DNA from: Motilibacter rhizosphaerae
GTDB lineage: Bacteria > Actinomycetota > Actinomycetes > Motilibacterales > Motilibacteraceae
Assembly (NCBI RefSeq): GCF_004216915.1
Contig: NZ_SGXD01000002.1
Coordinates: 186,001-250,000, forward strand
DNA length: 64,000 bases
Direction: 5' to 3'
Part shown: piece after piece, positions 52,635 through 61,050 of the stretch
How positions within the stretch are numbered: the stretch's first letter is position 1
How the letters are laid out: each line of letters starts with the position of its first letter
Position numbers and translations under genes: made by a program
The notes under the pieces: model-generated
Database searches by the model: none
What the model was told of the DNA's origin: nothing
What the model saw: only the letters and a program-made list of their open reading frames with translations

Positions 52635-55055
52635 ATGCGCGGCTCGCCGCACTGGAGAGCTCTGCCTGCGCTGCTGACCGGCTGCTTCGTCGCCTTGACA
52701 GCCGTGACGGCCCTGGCACTGCCCGCCGCTCTCACCAGCGCTCCCCCGGCGGTCACCACCCTGGCGGGATGTATCGCCACCCTGGTGCTCGGGAGGATCC
52801 TCGGCATCTCGGTGCGCTTCGGTCGGCAGGAGGTCTACCTGACCTGGTCCGAGGCGGCCTTCGTGATCTCGCTGCTGCTGCTGCCCCTGCCCTGGTTGGT
52901 CGTCGCCGTCGGCCTCAGCGCGAGCTCCTCCACGCTGCTCCTGCGGAGGGCCCCGAGCCGCATCCTCGTCAACACCACGCACGCTGCCGTCGGAGCTACC
53001 GCCGGTGGAGCGGCCTACCACGCGCTCAGCGGGATGCCCCGGCTCCACGCCCCTCTCCCTTGGGCGCCGCTCGACGTGCCCGTGGGCTCGGGGGTCGGCA
53101 TCGCCGTTGCCGCGGTGGTCTTTACCCTGACGGCCGAGCTGGTGGTCTCAGCCGCGATCGCGGCCTCCAGCGGTCAGCGCCTGAGGGCCGTGCTCGGCGA
53201 GGGAGCGCGCCCGAGCCTCGTCATGCTGCTGGGCAACGTCGCCGCCGGCCTGGGCGTGCTCGCGCTGGTCTCCTGGGAGCCGCGCATGCTCCTCGCGCTC
53301 CCCCCGCTCCTCATCGCCGCCCACATCGCCTACCGCCACCGCGTCGACGCGACCCTCGAGCGCGACACCTGGAACGGCCTCTCCTCCGCCACGGCCCGCC
53401 TCGCGTCGCTGCACCCGGAGGAGGTCGTGCGGCACGCCCTCGACGACCTCACCGCGCTGTTCCGCGCGGACGAGATCGCGGTGACGCTCGTCGAGCAGGA
53501 GCTCGCCGCGTACAGCGTCCTGCCGCGGGCGGAGAGCCCGGAGACCTCGGTCACCCGCTCGCTGGGCGACGTCTCCGGCTACCTCGGCGAGCTCACCCTC
53601 GGCTTCGCCGCGCCACTCGCGCTGACCCCGCGCGAGGAGGCCTCGCTCACGACGTACGCGTCGCTGCTCACGACGGCCCTGCGCAACGCCGCCCTCCACC
53701 AGCGCCGCGCGCACGAGGCCCTGCACGACGCCCTCACCGGGCTGCCGAACCGCGCGTTCCTGCTGGAGACCGGTGGCGCGCTCACGGCGGCCGACCAGGT
53801 CGCGCGCCGCACCAGCGCGCTGCTGCTCATCGACCTCGACGGCTTCAAGGGCGTCAACGACGCCTTCGGCCACGCCGCGGGCGACCAGCTGCTCCTCGAG
53901 GTGGCGCGGCGCCTCGCGCACGACCTCCCCGACGCGCTCGTCTCCCGCCTCGGCGGCGACGAGTTCGTCGTGCTGCTGACCGGCCAGACCGGCCGGGACG
54001 CCGCGACGCTCAAGGCGGGCGTCGTGCGCGCCGCCCTCGCCGCGCCCGTACGCCTCGGCGAGGTCGAGCTCGCCCTCGACGCGAGCATCGGCATCGCGGA
54101 GGCCGGCCCTACCGAGGCCGTTGCCGTCGCGGAGCTGCTGCGCCGGGCGGACGTCGCGATGTACCAGGCCAAGCGCGAGCGCACCGGCATCGAGACCTAC
54201 ACCGCGGCGTACGAGAAGGACTCCGCGCACCGGCTGAGCCTCGTGCCGGAGCTGCGCGAGGCGCTCGCGGCCGGCGAGATCGTGCCGTACTTCCAGCCCA
54301 AGGTCGACCTCGCCACCGGCACGGTGGTCGGGGCCGAGGCGCTCGCCCGGTGGCTGCACCCGCGGCGGGGGCTCGTGCCGCCGGGCTCGTTCATGCCCGT
54401 CATCGAGGCGACGAGCCTCGTCACGGAGTTCACGCTGGGGATCCTCGACTCGGCGCTCGAGCAGAACGCCGCGTGGGCGGCGGCCGGGCGCCCGCTGCCG
54501 GTCGCGGTCAACCTCTCCGCCCGGCTGCTGCTCGACCAGGGGCTGCCCGAGCGCGTCGCGGCGATGCTGCGGACCCACGGCGTACCCGCCGCACGGCTCG
54601 TGCTGGAGATCACCGAGACCGTCGCCCTGTCCGACCTCGACGTGGTCGAGAGCGTCCTCGACGGGCTGCACCGGGTCGGCGTCGCGCTCTCGGTCGACGA
54701 CTTCGGCACGGGCTACTCGTCGCTGACCTTCCTCTCGCGCACCCAGCTCCACGAGATCAAGATCGACCGCAGCTTCGTCGACGGCATGCTGCACAAGCCC
54801 GGCGACGAGGCGATCGTCCGGGCGACGGTCGAGCTCGGCCGGGCCTTCGGCCTGCACGTCGTCGCCGAGGGCGTCGAGACCGAGGGCCAGCGGCTGCGCC
54901 TGCTCGAGCTCGGCTGCGAGACCGCCCAGGGCTTCTTCTTCTCCCGCCCGGTGCCGGGCGAGGAGTTCGCCCGCATGGTCTCGGGCGAGCCGCTGCTCGC
55001 GCGCGAGGTGCCCGGCCAGCCGGCCCGCCACCTCCACGCCGTACGCCCCGCCTGA
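52635..55055 (+). CDS. Membrane-bound GGDEF-EAL cyclic-di-GMP enzyme
   Basis: 806 aa. Six to eight transmembrane helices in residues 1-235, a GAF-like sensor (about 250-350), a diguanylate cyclase domain with GGDEF at 440-444, and a phosphodiesterase domain with EAL at 568-570. EAL catalytic segments ETVALSDLD, DDFGTGYSSLTFL, KIDRSFVDGM and EGVETEGQ are intact, so both activities look possible. The product-inhibition RxxD site expected nine residues before the GGDEF motif is absent. ATG 52635 has GAGGAAGG upstream. Preceded by a sigma28-like promoter, it probably belongs to a motility or development regulon. Its stop lies four bases from the convergent pspAA stop. Confidence 0.94.
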   Translation: MRGSPHWRALPALLTGCFVALTAVTALALPAALTSAPPAVTTLAGCIATLVLGRILGISVRFGRQEVYLTWSEAAFVISLLLLPLPWLVVAVGLSASSSTLLLRRAPSRILVNTTHAAVGATAGGAAYHALSGMPRLHAPLPWAPLDVPVGSGVGIAVAAVVFTLTAELVVSAAIAASSGQRLRAVLGEGARPSLVMLLGNVAAGLGVLALVSWEPRMLLALPPLLIAAHIAYRHRVDATLERDTWNGLSSATARLASLHPEEVVRHALDDLTALFRADEIAVTLVEQELAAYSVLPRAESPETSVTRSLGDVSGYLGELTLGFAAPLALTPREEASLTTYASLLTTALRNAALHQRRAHEALHDALTGLPNRAFLLETGGALTAADQVARRTSALLLIDLDGFKGVNDAFGHAAGDQLLLEVARRLAHDLPDALVSRLGGDEFVVLLTGQTGRDAATLKAGVVRAALAAPVRLGEVELALDASIGIAEAGPTEAVAVAELLRRADVAMYQAKRERTGIETYTAAYEKDSAHRLSLVPELREALAAGEIVPYFQPKVDLATGTVVGAEALARWLHPRRGLVPPGSFMPVIEATSLVTEFTLGILDSALEQNAAWAAAGRPLPVAVNLSARLLLDQGLPERVAAMLRTHGVPAARLVLEITETVALSDLDVVESVLDGLHRVGVALSVDDFGTGYSSLTFLSRTQLHEIKIDRSFVDGMLHKPGDEAIVRATVELGRAFGLHVVAEGVETEGQRLRLLELGCETAQGFFFSRPVPGEEFARMVSGEPLLAREVPGQPARHLHAVRPA

Positions 55056-55059
55056 GCGC

Positions 55060-55338
55060 TCAGCCCGGGATGACCCCGTCCTCGTGGAGCAGCCCGCGGA
55101 CCTCCTCGCGCGTCGCGTCCGGGTGCGGGACCACGGCGTCCGAGGGCCGCAGGTCGTCGAGCGGCAGTGGCGTGCCGACGGAGCGCACCCGCTCGGCGAG
55201 CGCGCGCACGGCGGCGCTGAACGCCCCGTCGTCCTCGCCGTCGACGGCGCCCTGCAGCGCGTCGTCGAGCCGGTTGAGCTCGTCGACCGCGGCGGTGTCC
55301 ACCTCGAACTGCCCCTCGTGCAGCACGCGGATGATCAC
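55060..55338 (-). CDS. pspAA: PspA-associated protein PspAA
   Basis: 92 aa small protein beginning MIIRVLHEGQFEVDTAAVDE, with a helical middle (LNRLDDALQGAVDGEDDGAF) and a C-terminal LRPSDAVVPHPDATREEVRG. It is known as a partner of PspA in actinobacteria and some archaea. ATG overlaps the pspA stop by four bases (ATGA). Likely binds PspA and tunes its assembly at the membrane. Confidence 0.9.
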   Translation of the reverse strand: MIIRVLHEGQFEVDTAAVDELNRLDDALQGAVDGEDDGAFSAAVRALAERVRSVGTPLPLDDLRPSDAVVPHPDATREEVRGLLHEDGVIPG

Positions 55339-56069
55339 GACTGGCCCTCGATCTGCTTGGGCTGCGGCGCGCCGCCGATCTCGCCCTTGAGCCGCTGGAG
55401 CTCGAGCTCGACGTCCGACTGCGCCCCGATGCGGTCCAGCTCGGCCGTCAGGTCGTCCTTCGACGTGCCGGAGAGGTCGTCGAGCGCGCCCGTCGCGAGC
55501 AGCTCGTCCAGGGCGCCCGCGCGCGCCTGCAGCTGCGCCGTCTTGTCCTCTGCCCGCTGGACGGCGAGGCCGACGTCGCCCATCTCCTCGCTGATGCCGG
55601 AGACCGCCTCGCTGATGCGGGTCTGCGCCTGGGCGGCCGTGTAGGTCGCCTTGATGGTCTCCTTCTTCGTGCGGAACGCCTCGACCTTGGCCTGCAGGCG
55701 TTGCGCGGCGAGCGTGAGCTTCTCCTCCTCGCCCTGCAGCTGCGCGTGCTGCGCCTCCAGGTCGGAGATCTGCTGCTGCACGCCGGCACGGCGGGTGAGG
55801 GCCTCGCGCGCGAGGTCCTCACGCCCCGCGGCGAGGGCCTGGCGGCCCTGCCCCTCGAGCTTGTCCGCCTGCTGGTGCAGGCCGGTCAGCTGGAGCTCCA
55901 GGCGCTTGCGCGAGGTCGCGACGTCGGCGACGCCGCGGCGCACCTTCTGCAGCAGCTCGAGCTGGCGCTCGTACGAGTAGTCGAGGGTCTCGCGCGGGTC
56001 CTCCGCCGCGTCGACCGCCTTGCTGGCCTTCGCGTGCAGGATCGTGCCGATCCTCTTCATCAACGACAT
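55335..56069 (-). CDS. pspA: Phage-shock protein A/IM30 family protein
   Basis: Peripheral membrane protein that forms ESCRT-III-like assemblies and protects a stressed membrane. 244 aa, almost wholly helical coiled coil, beginning MSLMKRIGTILHAKASKAVD, then DPRETLDYSYERQLELLQK. The C-terminal segment (SDVELELQRLKGEIGG) is the usual helix of the actinobacterial form. ATG 56069 has GAGGAGG upstream. The longer reading frame upstream of 56069 is a chance extension across the divergent DUF3043 gene. Confidence 0.93.
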   Translation of the reverse strand: MSLMKRIGTILHAKASKAVDAAEDPRETLDYSYERQLELLQKVRRGVADVATSRKRLELQLTGLHQQADKLEGQGRQALAAGREDLAREALTRRAGVQQQISDLEAQHAQLQGEEEKLTLAAQRLQAKVEAFRTKKETIKATYTAAQAQTRISEAVSGISEEMGDVGLAVQRAEDKTAQLQARAGALDELLATGALDDLSGTSKDDLTAELDRIGAQSDVELELQRLKGEIGGAPQPKQIEGQS

Positions 56070-56114
56070 GGGGTCATCCTCCTCGACCCGCTCCTGCCCC
56101 GGCAACGGGGCCCT

Positions 56115-56120
56115 TACGCT
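56115..56120 (+). promoter_or_regulatory. -10 element, leaderless (DUF3043 gene)
   Basis: TACGCT, six bases, GTG 56127. No Shine-Dalgarno. Confidence 0.55.
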
Positions 56121-56126
56121 GGACCC

Positions 56127-56708
56127 GTGCTCCTCCGCCGCTCCTCCTCGACCAGCGCCCCGACCGACGCGCCCGCCGCCGTCGACCTCGTCAAGAGCGG
56201 GGGCAAGGGCCGGCCGACGCCCAAGCGCAGCGAGGCGGCGAAGCAGCGGCGCCAGGCCGTCCGGGCGCCCGTCGACCGCAAGGAGGCCTCGCGCATGGCG
56301 CGCGAGAAGTCGCGGGAAGCGCGGGCGACCCGGATGGAGGCGCTCAAGCGCGGCGACGAGTCCGCGCTCCCGGCGCGGGACCGGGGCCCGGTCAAGCGCC
56401 ACGTGCGCGACCTCGTCGACAGCCGCTTCAACGTCGCCGAGATCTTCATGCCCGTCGTCGTCGTGGTCCTCCTGCTGAGCCTGGTCCGGCCGCTCGCCGC
56501 CTTCGGCGTGTGGGTCTGGGCCGTCATGCTGCTCCTCGGCATCGCCGACTCGGTGGTGCTGCGCCAACGCATCAAGCGCTCGCTCGCGGAGCGCTTCCCG
56601 GGCCAGTCGACGAAGGGCGCCGTCGGCTACGGCGTGCTGCGCGCGCTGCAGATGCGCCCGCTCCGCATGCCGAAGCCGCGCGTCGCGCGGGGCCAGACCC
56701 GGGCCTGA
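56127..56708 (+). CDS. DUF3043 membrane protein
   Basis: 193 aa. A long basic, Lys/Arg-rich N-terminal half (GGKGRPTPKRSEAAKQRRQA ... MAREKSREARATRMEALKRG) precedes two transmembrane helices (FMPVVVVVLLLSLVRPLAAF and VWVWAVMLLLGIADSVVL) and a basic tail. The architecture and the GKGRPTPKR motif fit DUF3043, an actinobacterial family of unknown function found near cobT/cobS and gcvT. It is divergent from pspA with 57 bases between the starts. Confidence 0.87.
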   Translation: MLLRRSSSTSAPTDAPAAVDLVKSGGKGRPTPKRSEAAKQRRQAVRAPVDRKEASRMAREKSREARATRMEALKRGDESALPARDRGPVKRHVRDLVDSRFNVAEIFMPVVVVVLLLSLVRPLAAFGVWVWAVMLLLGIADSVVLRQRIKRSLAERFPGQSTKGAVGYGVLRALQMRPLRMPKPRVARGQTRA

Positions 56709-56712
56709 CCGC

Positions 56713-57552
56713 GTGCGGACGCCTTGGCGCCGCGCGCTCGCGCTGCTCGTCCTCCCCGTGCTCGCGGCCTGCTCGGGCGCGACGCACGCCCGCCCGCGGA
56801 CCTCGCCCGTGCTGGCCCCGGTGACCAGCGCCCCGGCGGCCGTCGTGCACGCCGCGCCGGTCCCCCGCGACCCGACCGTGCCGCCGCTCGGCGACGCCCC
56901 CGTGCTCGGCGCGCGCGGCTCGGGCGCCCGCGGCTCCAGGCTCGTCCGCGCCCCCCGGCTGCCCGGGCTGGCCGGCGCGCGCGGACGGCTCGTCACGCTC
57001 ACCTTCGACGACGGCCCGTCGCCGGAGTGGACCCCGCAGGTCCTCTCGCTGCTCGCGGCAGACCACGTGCACGCCGTCTTCTGCCTCATCGGGCGCGAAG
57101 CGGCGGCGCACCCCGACCTCGTCCGCGCGATCGTCGCCGGCGGCAACGCGCTCTGCGACCACAGCCGCGACCACGACCTCAAGATGGCCGAGCAGCCGGC
57201 GAGCTACCAGGCTGCCGAGGTCGAGGACGGCCTCGCCGACATCCGCGGCGCGGACCCGCAGGCGGGCGTGCGGTTCTACCGGCAGCCGGGCGGCCTGTGG
57301 ACCGCACCCGTCCTCGCGACCGTCCGCGCCCGGCACCTCACGCCGCTGTCCTGGGACGTCGACCCCGTCGACTGGTCCGAGCCCGGCGCTGCCGCCGTCG
57401 TGCAGCGCGTCCTCCACCAGCTGCACCCCGGCGCGTACGTCCTCATGCACGACGGCGGCGGGGACCGCAGCGGGACCGTCGCCGCGCTCCGTACGCTCCT
57501 GCCGGACCTGCGCGCCCGCCACTTCACGGTGGTGCTGCCCCCGGCGGCCTGA
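56713..57552 (+). CDS. Polysaccharide deacetylase lipoprotein (NodB domain)
   Basis: 279 aa, lipid-anchored outside the cell: lipobox LAAC at about residue 19. The NodB domain starts with LVTLTFDDGPSPEW (catalytic base and metal Asp), then DHSRDHDLKM, where the usual HTxxH metal pair reads HSRDH, and RFYRQPGGLW. The late motifs LSWDVDPVDWS and HPGAYVLMHDGGG are complete. It probably removes N-acetyl groups from cell-wall glycans. GTG 56713 follows the DUF3043 stop by four bases, so it is in the same operon. Confidence 0.9.
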   Translation: MRTPWRRALALLVLPVLAACSGATHARPRTSPVLAPVTSAPAAVVHAAPVPRDPTVPPLGDAPVLGARGSGARGSRLVRAPRLPGLAGARGRLVTLTFDDGPSPEWTPQVLSLLAADHVHAVFCLIGREAAAHPDLVRAIVAGGNALCDHSRDHDLKMAEQPASYQAAEVEDGLADIRGADPQAGVRFYRQPGGLWTAPVLATVRARHLTPLSWDVDPVDWSEPGAAAVVQRVLHQLHPGAYVLMHDGGGDRSGTVAALRTLLPDLRARHFTVVLPPAA

Positions 57553-57582
57553 CCCGGGCGGAGAGCGCTCCCGCAGGCGACC

Positions 57583-57588
57583 TACAGT
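57583..57588 (+). promoter_or_regulatory. -10 element, leaderless (first aldo/keto reductase)
   Basis: TACAGT, seven bases, ATG 57596. No Shine-Dalgarno. Confidence 0.5.
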
Positions 57589-57595
57589 CGGGCGC

Positions 57596-58597
57596 ATGGA
57601 GCACCGTTCCCTCGGCCGCAGCGGCCTGAAGATCAGCGAGATCGCCTACGGCAACTGGATCACCCACGGCGGCCAGGTGGAGGCGGACCAGGCGACGTCC
57701 TGCGTCCGCGCCGCCCTCGACGCCGGCATCACCACCTTCGACACCGCCGACGTCTACATGCGCGGCGCCGCCGAGACCATCCTCGGCGAGGCGCTCGCCG
57801 GCGAGCGGCGCGAGGGGCTGGAGATCTTCACCAAGGTCTACTGGCCCGTCGGCGACGGCGTGAACGACCGCGGCCTCTCCCGCAAGCACATCCTCGAGGG
57901 CATCGACGCCTCGCTGCGCCGCCTCGGAACCGACTACGTCGACCTCTACCAGGCGCACCGCTACGACTACGAGACGCCGCTCGAGGAGACGATGCTGGCC
58001 TTCGCCGACGTCGTCCGCTCCGGCAAGGCGCTCTACATCGGCGTCAGCGAGTGGCGCGCCGAGCAGATCCGCGCCGCGAAGGCACTGGCCGACGAGCTGC
58101 ACGTCCCGCTCGTCTCCAACCAGCCGCAGTACAGCGCGCTCTACCGCGTCATCGAGGCCGAGGTGCTCCCCACCTCGAAGGAGCTCGGCCTCGGCCAGGT
58201 CGTCTTCTCCCCCATTGCGCAGGGCGTGCTCACCGGCAAGTACGTGCCCGGCCAGCCCGTGCCCGAGGGCTCCCGCGCCACGGACGAGAAGGGTGGCGGC
58301 GCCCAGTTCATCTCCCGCTTCCTGCGCGACGACGTCCTGCAGCGCGTGCAGGACCTCAAGCCGGTCGCGGACGAGGCGGGGCTGTCGCTGGCCGCGCTCG
58401 CCGTGGCCTGGGTGCTGGCCGAGGACGGCGTCTCGGCCGCGATCATCGGCGCGTCCCGCCCCGAGCAGATCGCCGACAACGTCGCCGCCTCGGGCAAGCC
58501 GCTCGACCCGGCGCTCAAGGCGCGCATCGACGAGATCCTCGCCCCGGTCGCGCTGACCGACCCGGAGCTCACCCAGTCGCCGCAGTCGCGGCCGTAG
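57596..58597 (+). CDS. Aldo/keto reductase, Kv-beta-like
   Basis: 333 aa NADPH-dependent oxidoreductase of the AKR6/KCNAB type. Catalytic tetrad: Asp in FDTADVYMRGAA with Tyr, Lys in IFTKVYWPVG, and His in YQAHRYDYE. The coenzyme-binding C-terminus IIGASRPEQIADNVAAS is present. The substrate is unknown. It converges on a 69-aa gene across a terminator hairpin. Confidence 0.92.
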   Translation: MEHRSLGRSGLKISEIAYGNWITHGGQVEADQATSCVRAALDAGITTFDTADVYMRGAAETILGEALAGERREGLEIFTKVYWPVGDGVNDRGLSRKHILEGIDASLRRLGTDYVDLYQAHRYDYETPLEETMLAFADVVRSGKALYIGVSEWRAEQIRAAKALADELHVPLVSNQPQYSALYRVIEAEVLPTSKELGLGQVVFSPIAQGVLTGKYVPGQPVPEGSRATDEKGGGAQFISRFLRDDVLQRVQDLKPVADEAGLSLAALAVAWVLAEDGVSAAIIGASRPEQIADNVAASGKPLDPALKARIDEILAPVALTDPELTQSPQSRP

Positions 58598-58610
58598 GCA
58601 GCTGCACCAC

Positions 58611-58647
58611 CTCGACCCGGCCGCCTGGCTCAGGCGGTCGGGTCGAG
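58611..58647. terminator. Bidirectional terminator after the aldo/keto reductase
   Basis: CTCGACCCGGCCGCCTG and CAGGCGGTCGGGTCGAG form a 17-bp stem (one mismatch or wobble) with a GCT loop. It overlaps the last codons of the reverse-strand 69-aa gene. Confidence 0.7.
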
Positions 58648-58839
58648 CCGCATCGGGCCGTAGACCTCGTGGTCGTCCTCGAGCAGCAGCACGCTGTCGA
58701 CGCCGTTGGAGCGCAGCGAGCGCCACTGCTCCCCGATCCACGTCTCGGCGTCGGAGCGGGTGGGGAAGCCGGGGGCGGCGAGCTCGTCCTCCGGCACGGG
58801 CGTCCCGTCGCCCTGCACGAACCGCCACGACCAGGTCAT
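58630..58839 (-). CDS. Small conserved actinobacterial protein
   Basis: 69 aa, MTWSWRFVQGDGTPVPEDE at the N-terminus, then TRSDAETWIGEQWRSLRSNG and a final LLLEDDHEVYGPMRLD. It is acidic and soluble; the Trp-rich start and the EDDHEVYGPM ending are features I recall from conserved hypothetical proteins of actinomycetes. ATG 58839 has GGAGG eight bases upstream. Function unknown. Confidence 0.8.
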   Translation of the reverse strand: MTWSWRFVQGDGTPVPEDELAAPGFPTRSDAETWIGEQWRSLRSNGVDSVLLLEDDHEVYGPMRLDPTA

Positions 58840-58915
58840 GCCCCGCCTCCTCGACGCCGCGGCGGGTGCGTCCCTGCCGGCGCGAGCCACTGTAGGCGGG
58901 GGCACCGACACGACC

Positions 58916-58921
58916 TACGCT
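58916..58921 (+). promoter_or_regulatory. -10 element, leaderless (cobU)
   Basis: TACGCT, six bases, GTG 58928, identical in sequence and spacing to the elements at 26474 and 56115. Confidence 0.55.
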
Positions 58922-58927
58922 CCCCCG

Positions 58928-59860
58928 GTGGACCTCCTCCTGGCCGGGACCGGCGGCTCCCGGGGCTGGCCGGAGCCCGGCTGCCCCTGCGCGTCGTGCG
59001 CCATTGCGGCCGCCGCCCCCAGGGCGCCGTTCGAGCTGCTCGACGCCGGGACCCGTGTCCCCTGCGCGACCACGGAGCTGGCGGGTGGCGGAGCGCTCCT
59101 CGCGCTCGACGCCGTCGCGCCCACGACGGCGTACGCCGTGGTGCTGCTCGCCGACGCCGACCTCGGCCTGCTCGCGCGGCTGCGCACGTCCGGCGCCGTG
59201 GGACCGGGGACCGACGTCGTGGCCGTCGGGCTCACGCACCGCCACCGCCCCGAGGAGCTCGCGAGGCTCGCCGACTGCGGGGTGCGCGTGGTGCCGGACG
59301 GGGCACGGCTGCAGGCTGCCGAGCCCCTCCCCGCTGCCCCGCGCCGCACGCTCGTCCTCGGCGGCGCGCGCTCCGGGAAGTCGGCCGAGGCCGAGCGCCG
59401 CCTGCTCGGCGAGCCGCGCGTGGTCTACGTCGCGACCGCGGCTCCGCGCCCGGGGGACGCCGAGTGGGCCGACCGCGTGTCCCTCCACCAGCAGCGCCGA
59501 CCTGCCGGCTGGGCGACCGTGGAGACGCTGGACCTCGAGCCGCTGCTGGCCGACGCCGACGGCGCGCCCCTGCTCGTCGACTGCCTCTCGCTCTGGCTCA
59601 CCGGCGTCGTGGACGAGGCCGGGGCCTGGGAGGGCGAGCACCTCGACCGGGTCGAGCAGCGGTGCGCGGACCTCGTCGCCGCCTGGAGGGAGACCCGGCG
59701 GCGGGTCGTCGCGGTGAGCTCGGAGGTGGGCTCGGGCGTGGTCCCGGCGACGCGCAGCGGGCGGCTCTTCCGCGACCTGCTGGGCGCGCTCAACGCCCGC
59801 GTCGCGGCGGAGTCCGAGCGGGTCGTCCAGGTGGTCGCCGGTAGGGTCTCGGTGCTGTGA
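58928..59860 (+). CDS. cobU: CobU kinase/guanylyltransferase with an N-terminal degenerate domain
   Basis: Phosphorylates adenosylcobinamide and transfers GMP to it in vitamin B12 synthesis. 310 aa, against about 180 for E. coli CobU. CobU proper starts near residue 140: P-loop LVLGGARSGKSAEAERRL, then VVYVATAAPRPGDAEW, LVDCLSLWLT and SSEVGSGVVPATRSGRLFRD. The first 135 residues (LLLAGTGGSRGWPEPGCPCASC) look like the start of a metallo-beta-lactamase-fold protein, but the HxHxDH metal site is reduced to LTHRHRPEE. It overlaps cobT by four bases. Confidence 0.92.
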   Translation: MDLLLAGTGGSRGWPEPGCPCASCAIAAAAPRAPFELLDAGTRVPCATTELAGGGALLALDAVAPTTAYAVVLLADADLGLLARLRTSGAVGPGTDVVAVGLTHRHRPEELARLADCGVRVVPDGARLQAAEPLPAAPRRTLVLGGARSGKSAEAERRLLGEPRVVYVATAAPRPGDAEWADRVSLHQQRRPAGWATVETLDLEPLLADADGAPLLVDCLSLWLTGVVDEAGAWEGEHLDRVEQRCADLVAAWRETRRRVVAVSSEVGSGVVPATRSGRLFRDLLGALNARVAAESERVVQVVAGRVSVL

Positions 59861-61050
59861 GCGACCTGCCCCCCGTCCTCGGCCAGGAGGACCTCGCGCG
59901 GGTCCTGGCCGACGTGCCCTACCCCGACGACTGGGTGTGGGCGGCGGCGCGCCGGCGGCAGGCCGAGCTGCTCAAGCCGCCCGGGTCGCTGGGCCGGCTC
60001 GAGGACATCGGCTGCTGGGTCGCGGGCGTCCAGGCGGCCAACCCGCCGCACCCGTTCCGGCGGCCCCGGCTCCTCCTCGTCGCGGGCGACCACGGGATCG
60101 CGCGGGCGGGGGTCTCGGCGTACCCGCCTGCGGTGACGGCCGCGGTCGTGCGCGCCGTGCTGGACGGCGGCGCGGTGGCCCGGGTGCTCGCCGACCACGC
60201 CGGCGTCGGGGTGCGCGTGCTCGACCTCGCGGTCGACGACGACCTCGGCGACCCGGAGGCCGCCCGCTGGAAGGTACGCCGTGGCAGCGGCCGCATCGAC
60301 GTCGAGGACGCGCTGACCCTCGAGGAGGCCTCCGCGGCCTTCCGCGCCGGCATGGCCGTCGTCGACGAGGAGGTCGACGCCGGCGCCGACCTGCTCGTCC
60401 TGGGCGAGATGGGCATCGGCAGCACGACCCCCGCGGCGGCCCTCGTGGGCGTGCTGACGGGAGCCGACGCCGCCGCGGTCATCGGCCGCGGAACGGGGAT
60501 CGACGACCGGACCTGGATGCGCAAGTGCGCGGCGATCCGCGACGCGATGCGCCGCGGCCGCCCCGTGCAGGGCGACCCGGTGGCGCTGCTCGCCCGCATC
60601 GGCGGAGCCGACCTCGCGGCGACGGCCGGGATCCTGCTGCAGGCGGCCGTGCGGCGCACGCCCGTGCTGCTCGACGGCGTCGTCTCCTGCGCCTGCGCCC
60701 TGCTCGTGCACGCGCAGGCCCCCAACGCCTCGAAGTGGTGGCTCGCGAGCACCCGCTCCCCCGAGCCAGCCGCGAAGCAGGCGCTGGAGTGGATGGCGCT
60801 CGAGCCGCTGCTCGACCTGGGCCTGCGCCTCGGCGAGGGGACGGGCGGGCTGCTCGCGCTCCCCCTGGTCCAGGCCGCCGCTGCCACGCTCGAGGGCACC
60901 GCCCTGCTGCGCGACCTCGTGCCCGAGGTCGAGGTGGAGCAGCCGGACGTGCCCACCCCGGCAGCGGCCTCCGAGCCGGTCACCGTCGAGGCGCCGCCCG
61001 TGGAGGACGCCCCCGCACCGCCTCCGGTGCGCGAGGCCCGTGAGCTCTGA
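59857..61050 (+). CDS. cobT: Nicotinate-nucleotide-dimethylbenzimidazole phosphoribosyltransferase
   Basis: Activates dimethylbenzimidazole as alpha-ribazole phosphate for the lower ligand of B12. 397 aa. KPPGSLGRLEDIGCWVAG, VAGDHGIARAGVSAYP, LGEMGIGSTTPAAAL and ARIGGADLAATAGILLQAAV are family blocks. A Pro/Ala/Glu-rich C-terminal tail of about 40 residues follows the domain. GTG 59857 overlaps cobU; its end overlaps cobS by 11 bases. Confidence 0.95.
   Translation: MSDLPPVLGQEDLARVLADVPYPDDWVWAAARRRQAELLKPPGSLGRLEDIGCWVAGVQAANPPHPFRRPRLLLVAGDHGIARAGVSAYPPAVTAAVVRAVLDGGAVARVLADHAGVGVRVLDLAVDDDLGDPEAARWKVRRGSGRIDVEDALTLEEASAAFRAGMAVVDEEVDAGADLLVLGEMGIGSTTPAAALVGVLTGADAAAVIGRGTGIDDRTWMRKCAAIRDAMRRGRPVQGDPVALLARIGGADLAATAGILLQAAVRRTPVLLDGVVSCACALLVHAQAPNASKWWLASTRSPEPAAKQALEWMALEPLLDLGLRLGEGTGGLLALPLVQAAAATLEGTALLRDLVPEVEVEQPDVPTPAAASEPVTVEAPPVEDAPAPPPVREAREL

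Noticed and set aside
58840-58927. Cobalamin riboswitch before cobU (a GCCACTG string is present at 58886-58892)
   Set aside because: The spacer is under 90 bases, too short for the roughly 200-base element, and a leaderless -10 (TACGCT) lies right before the GTG.
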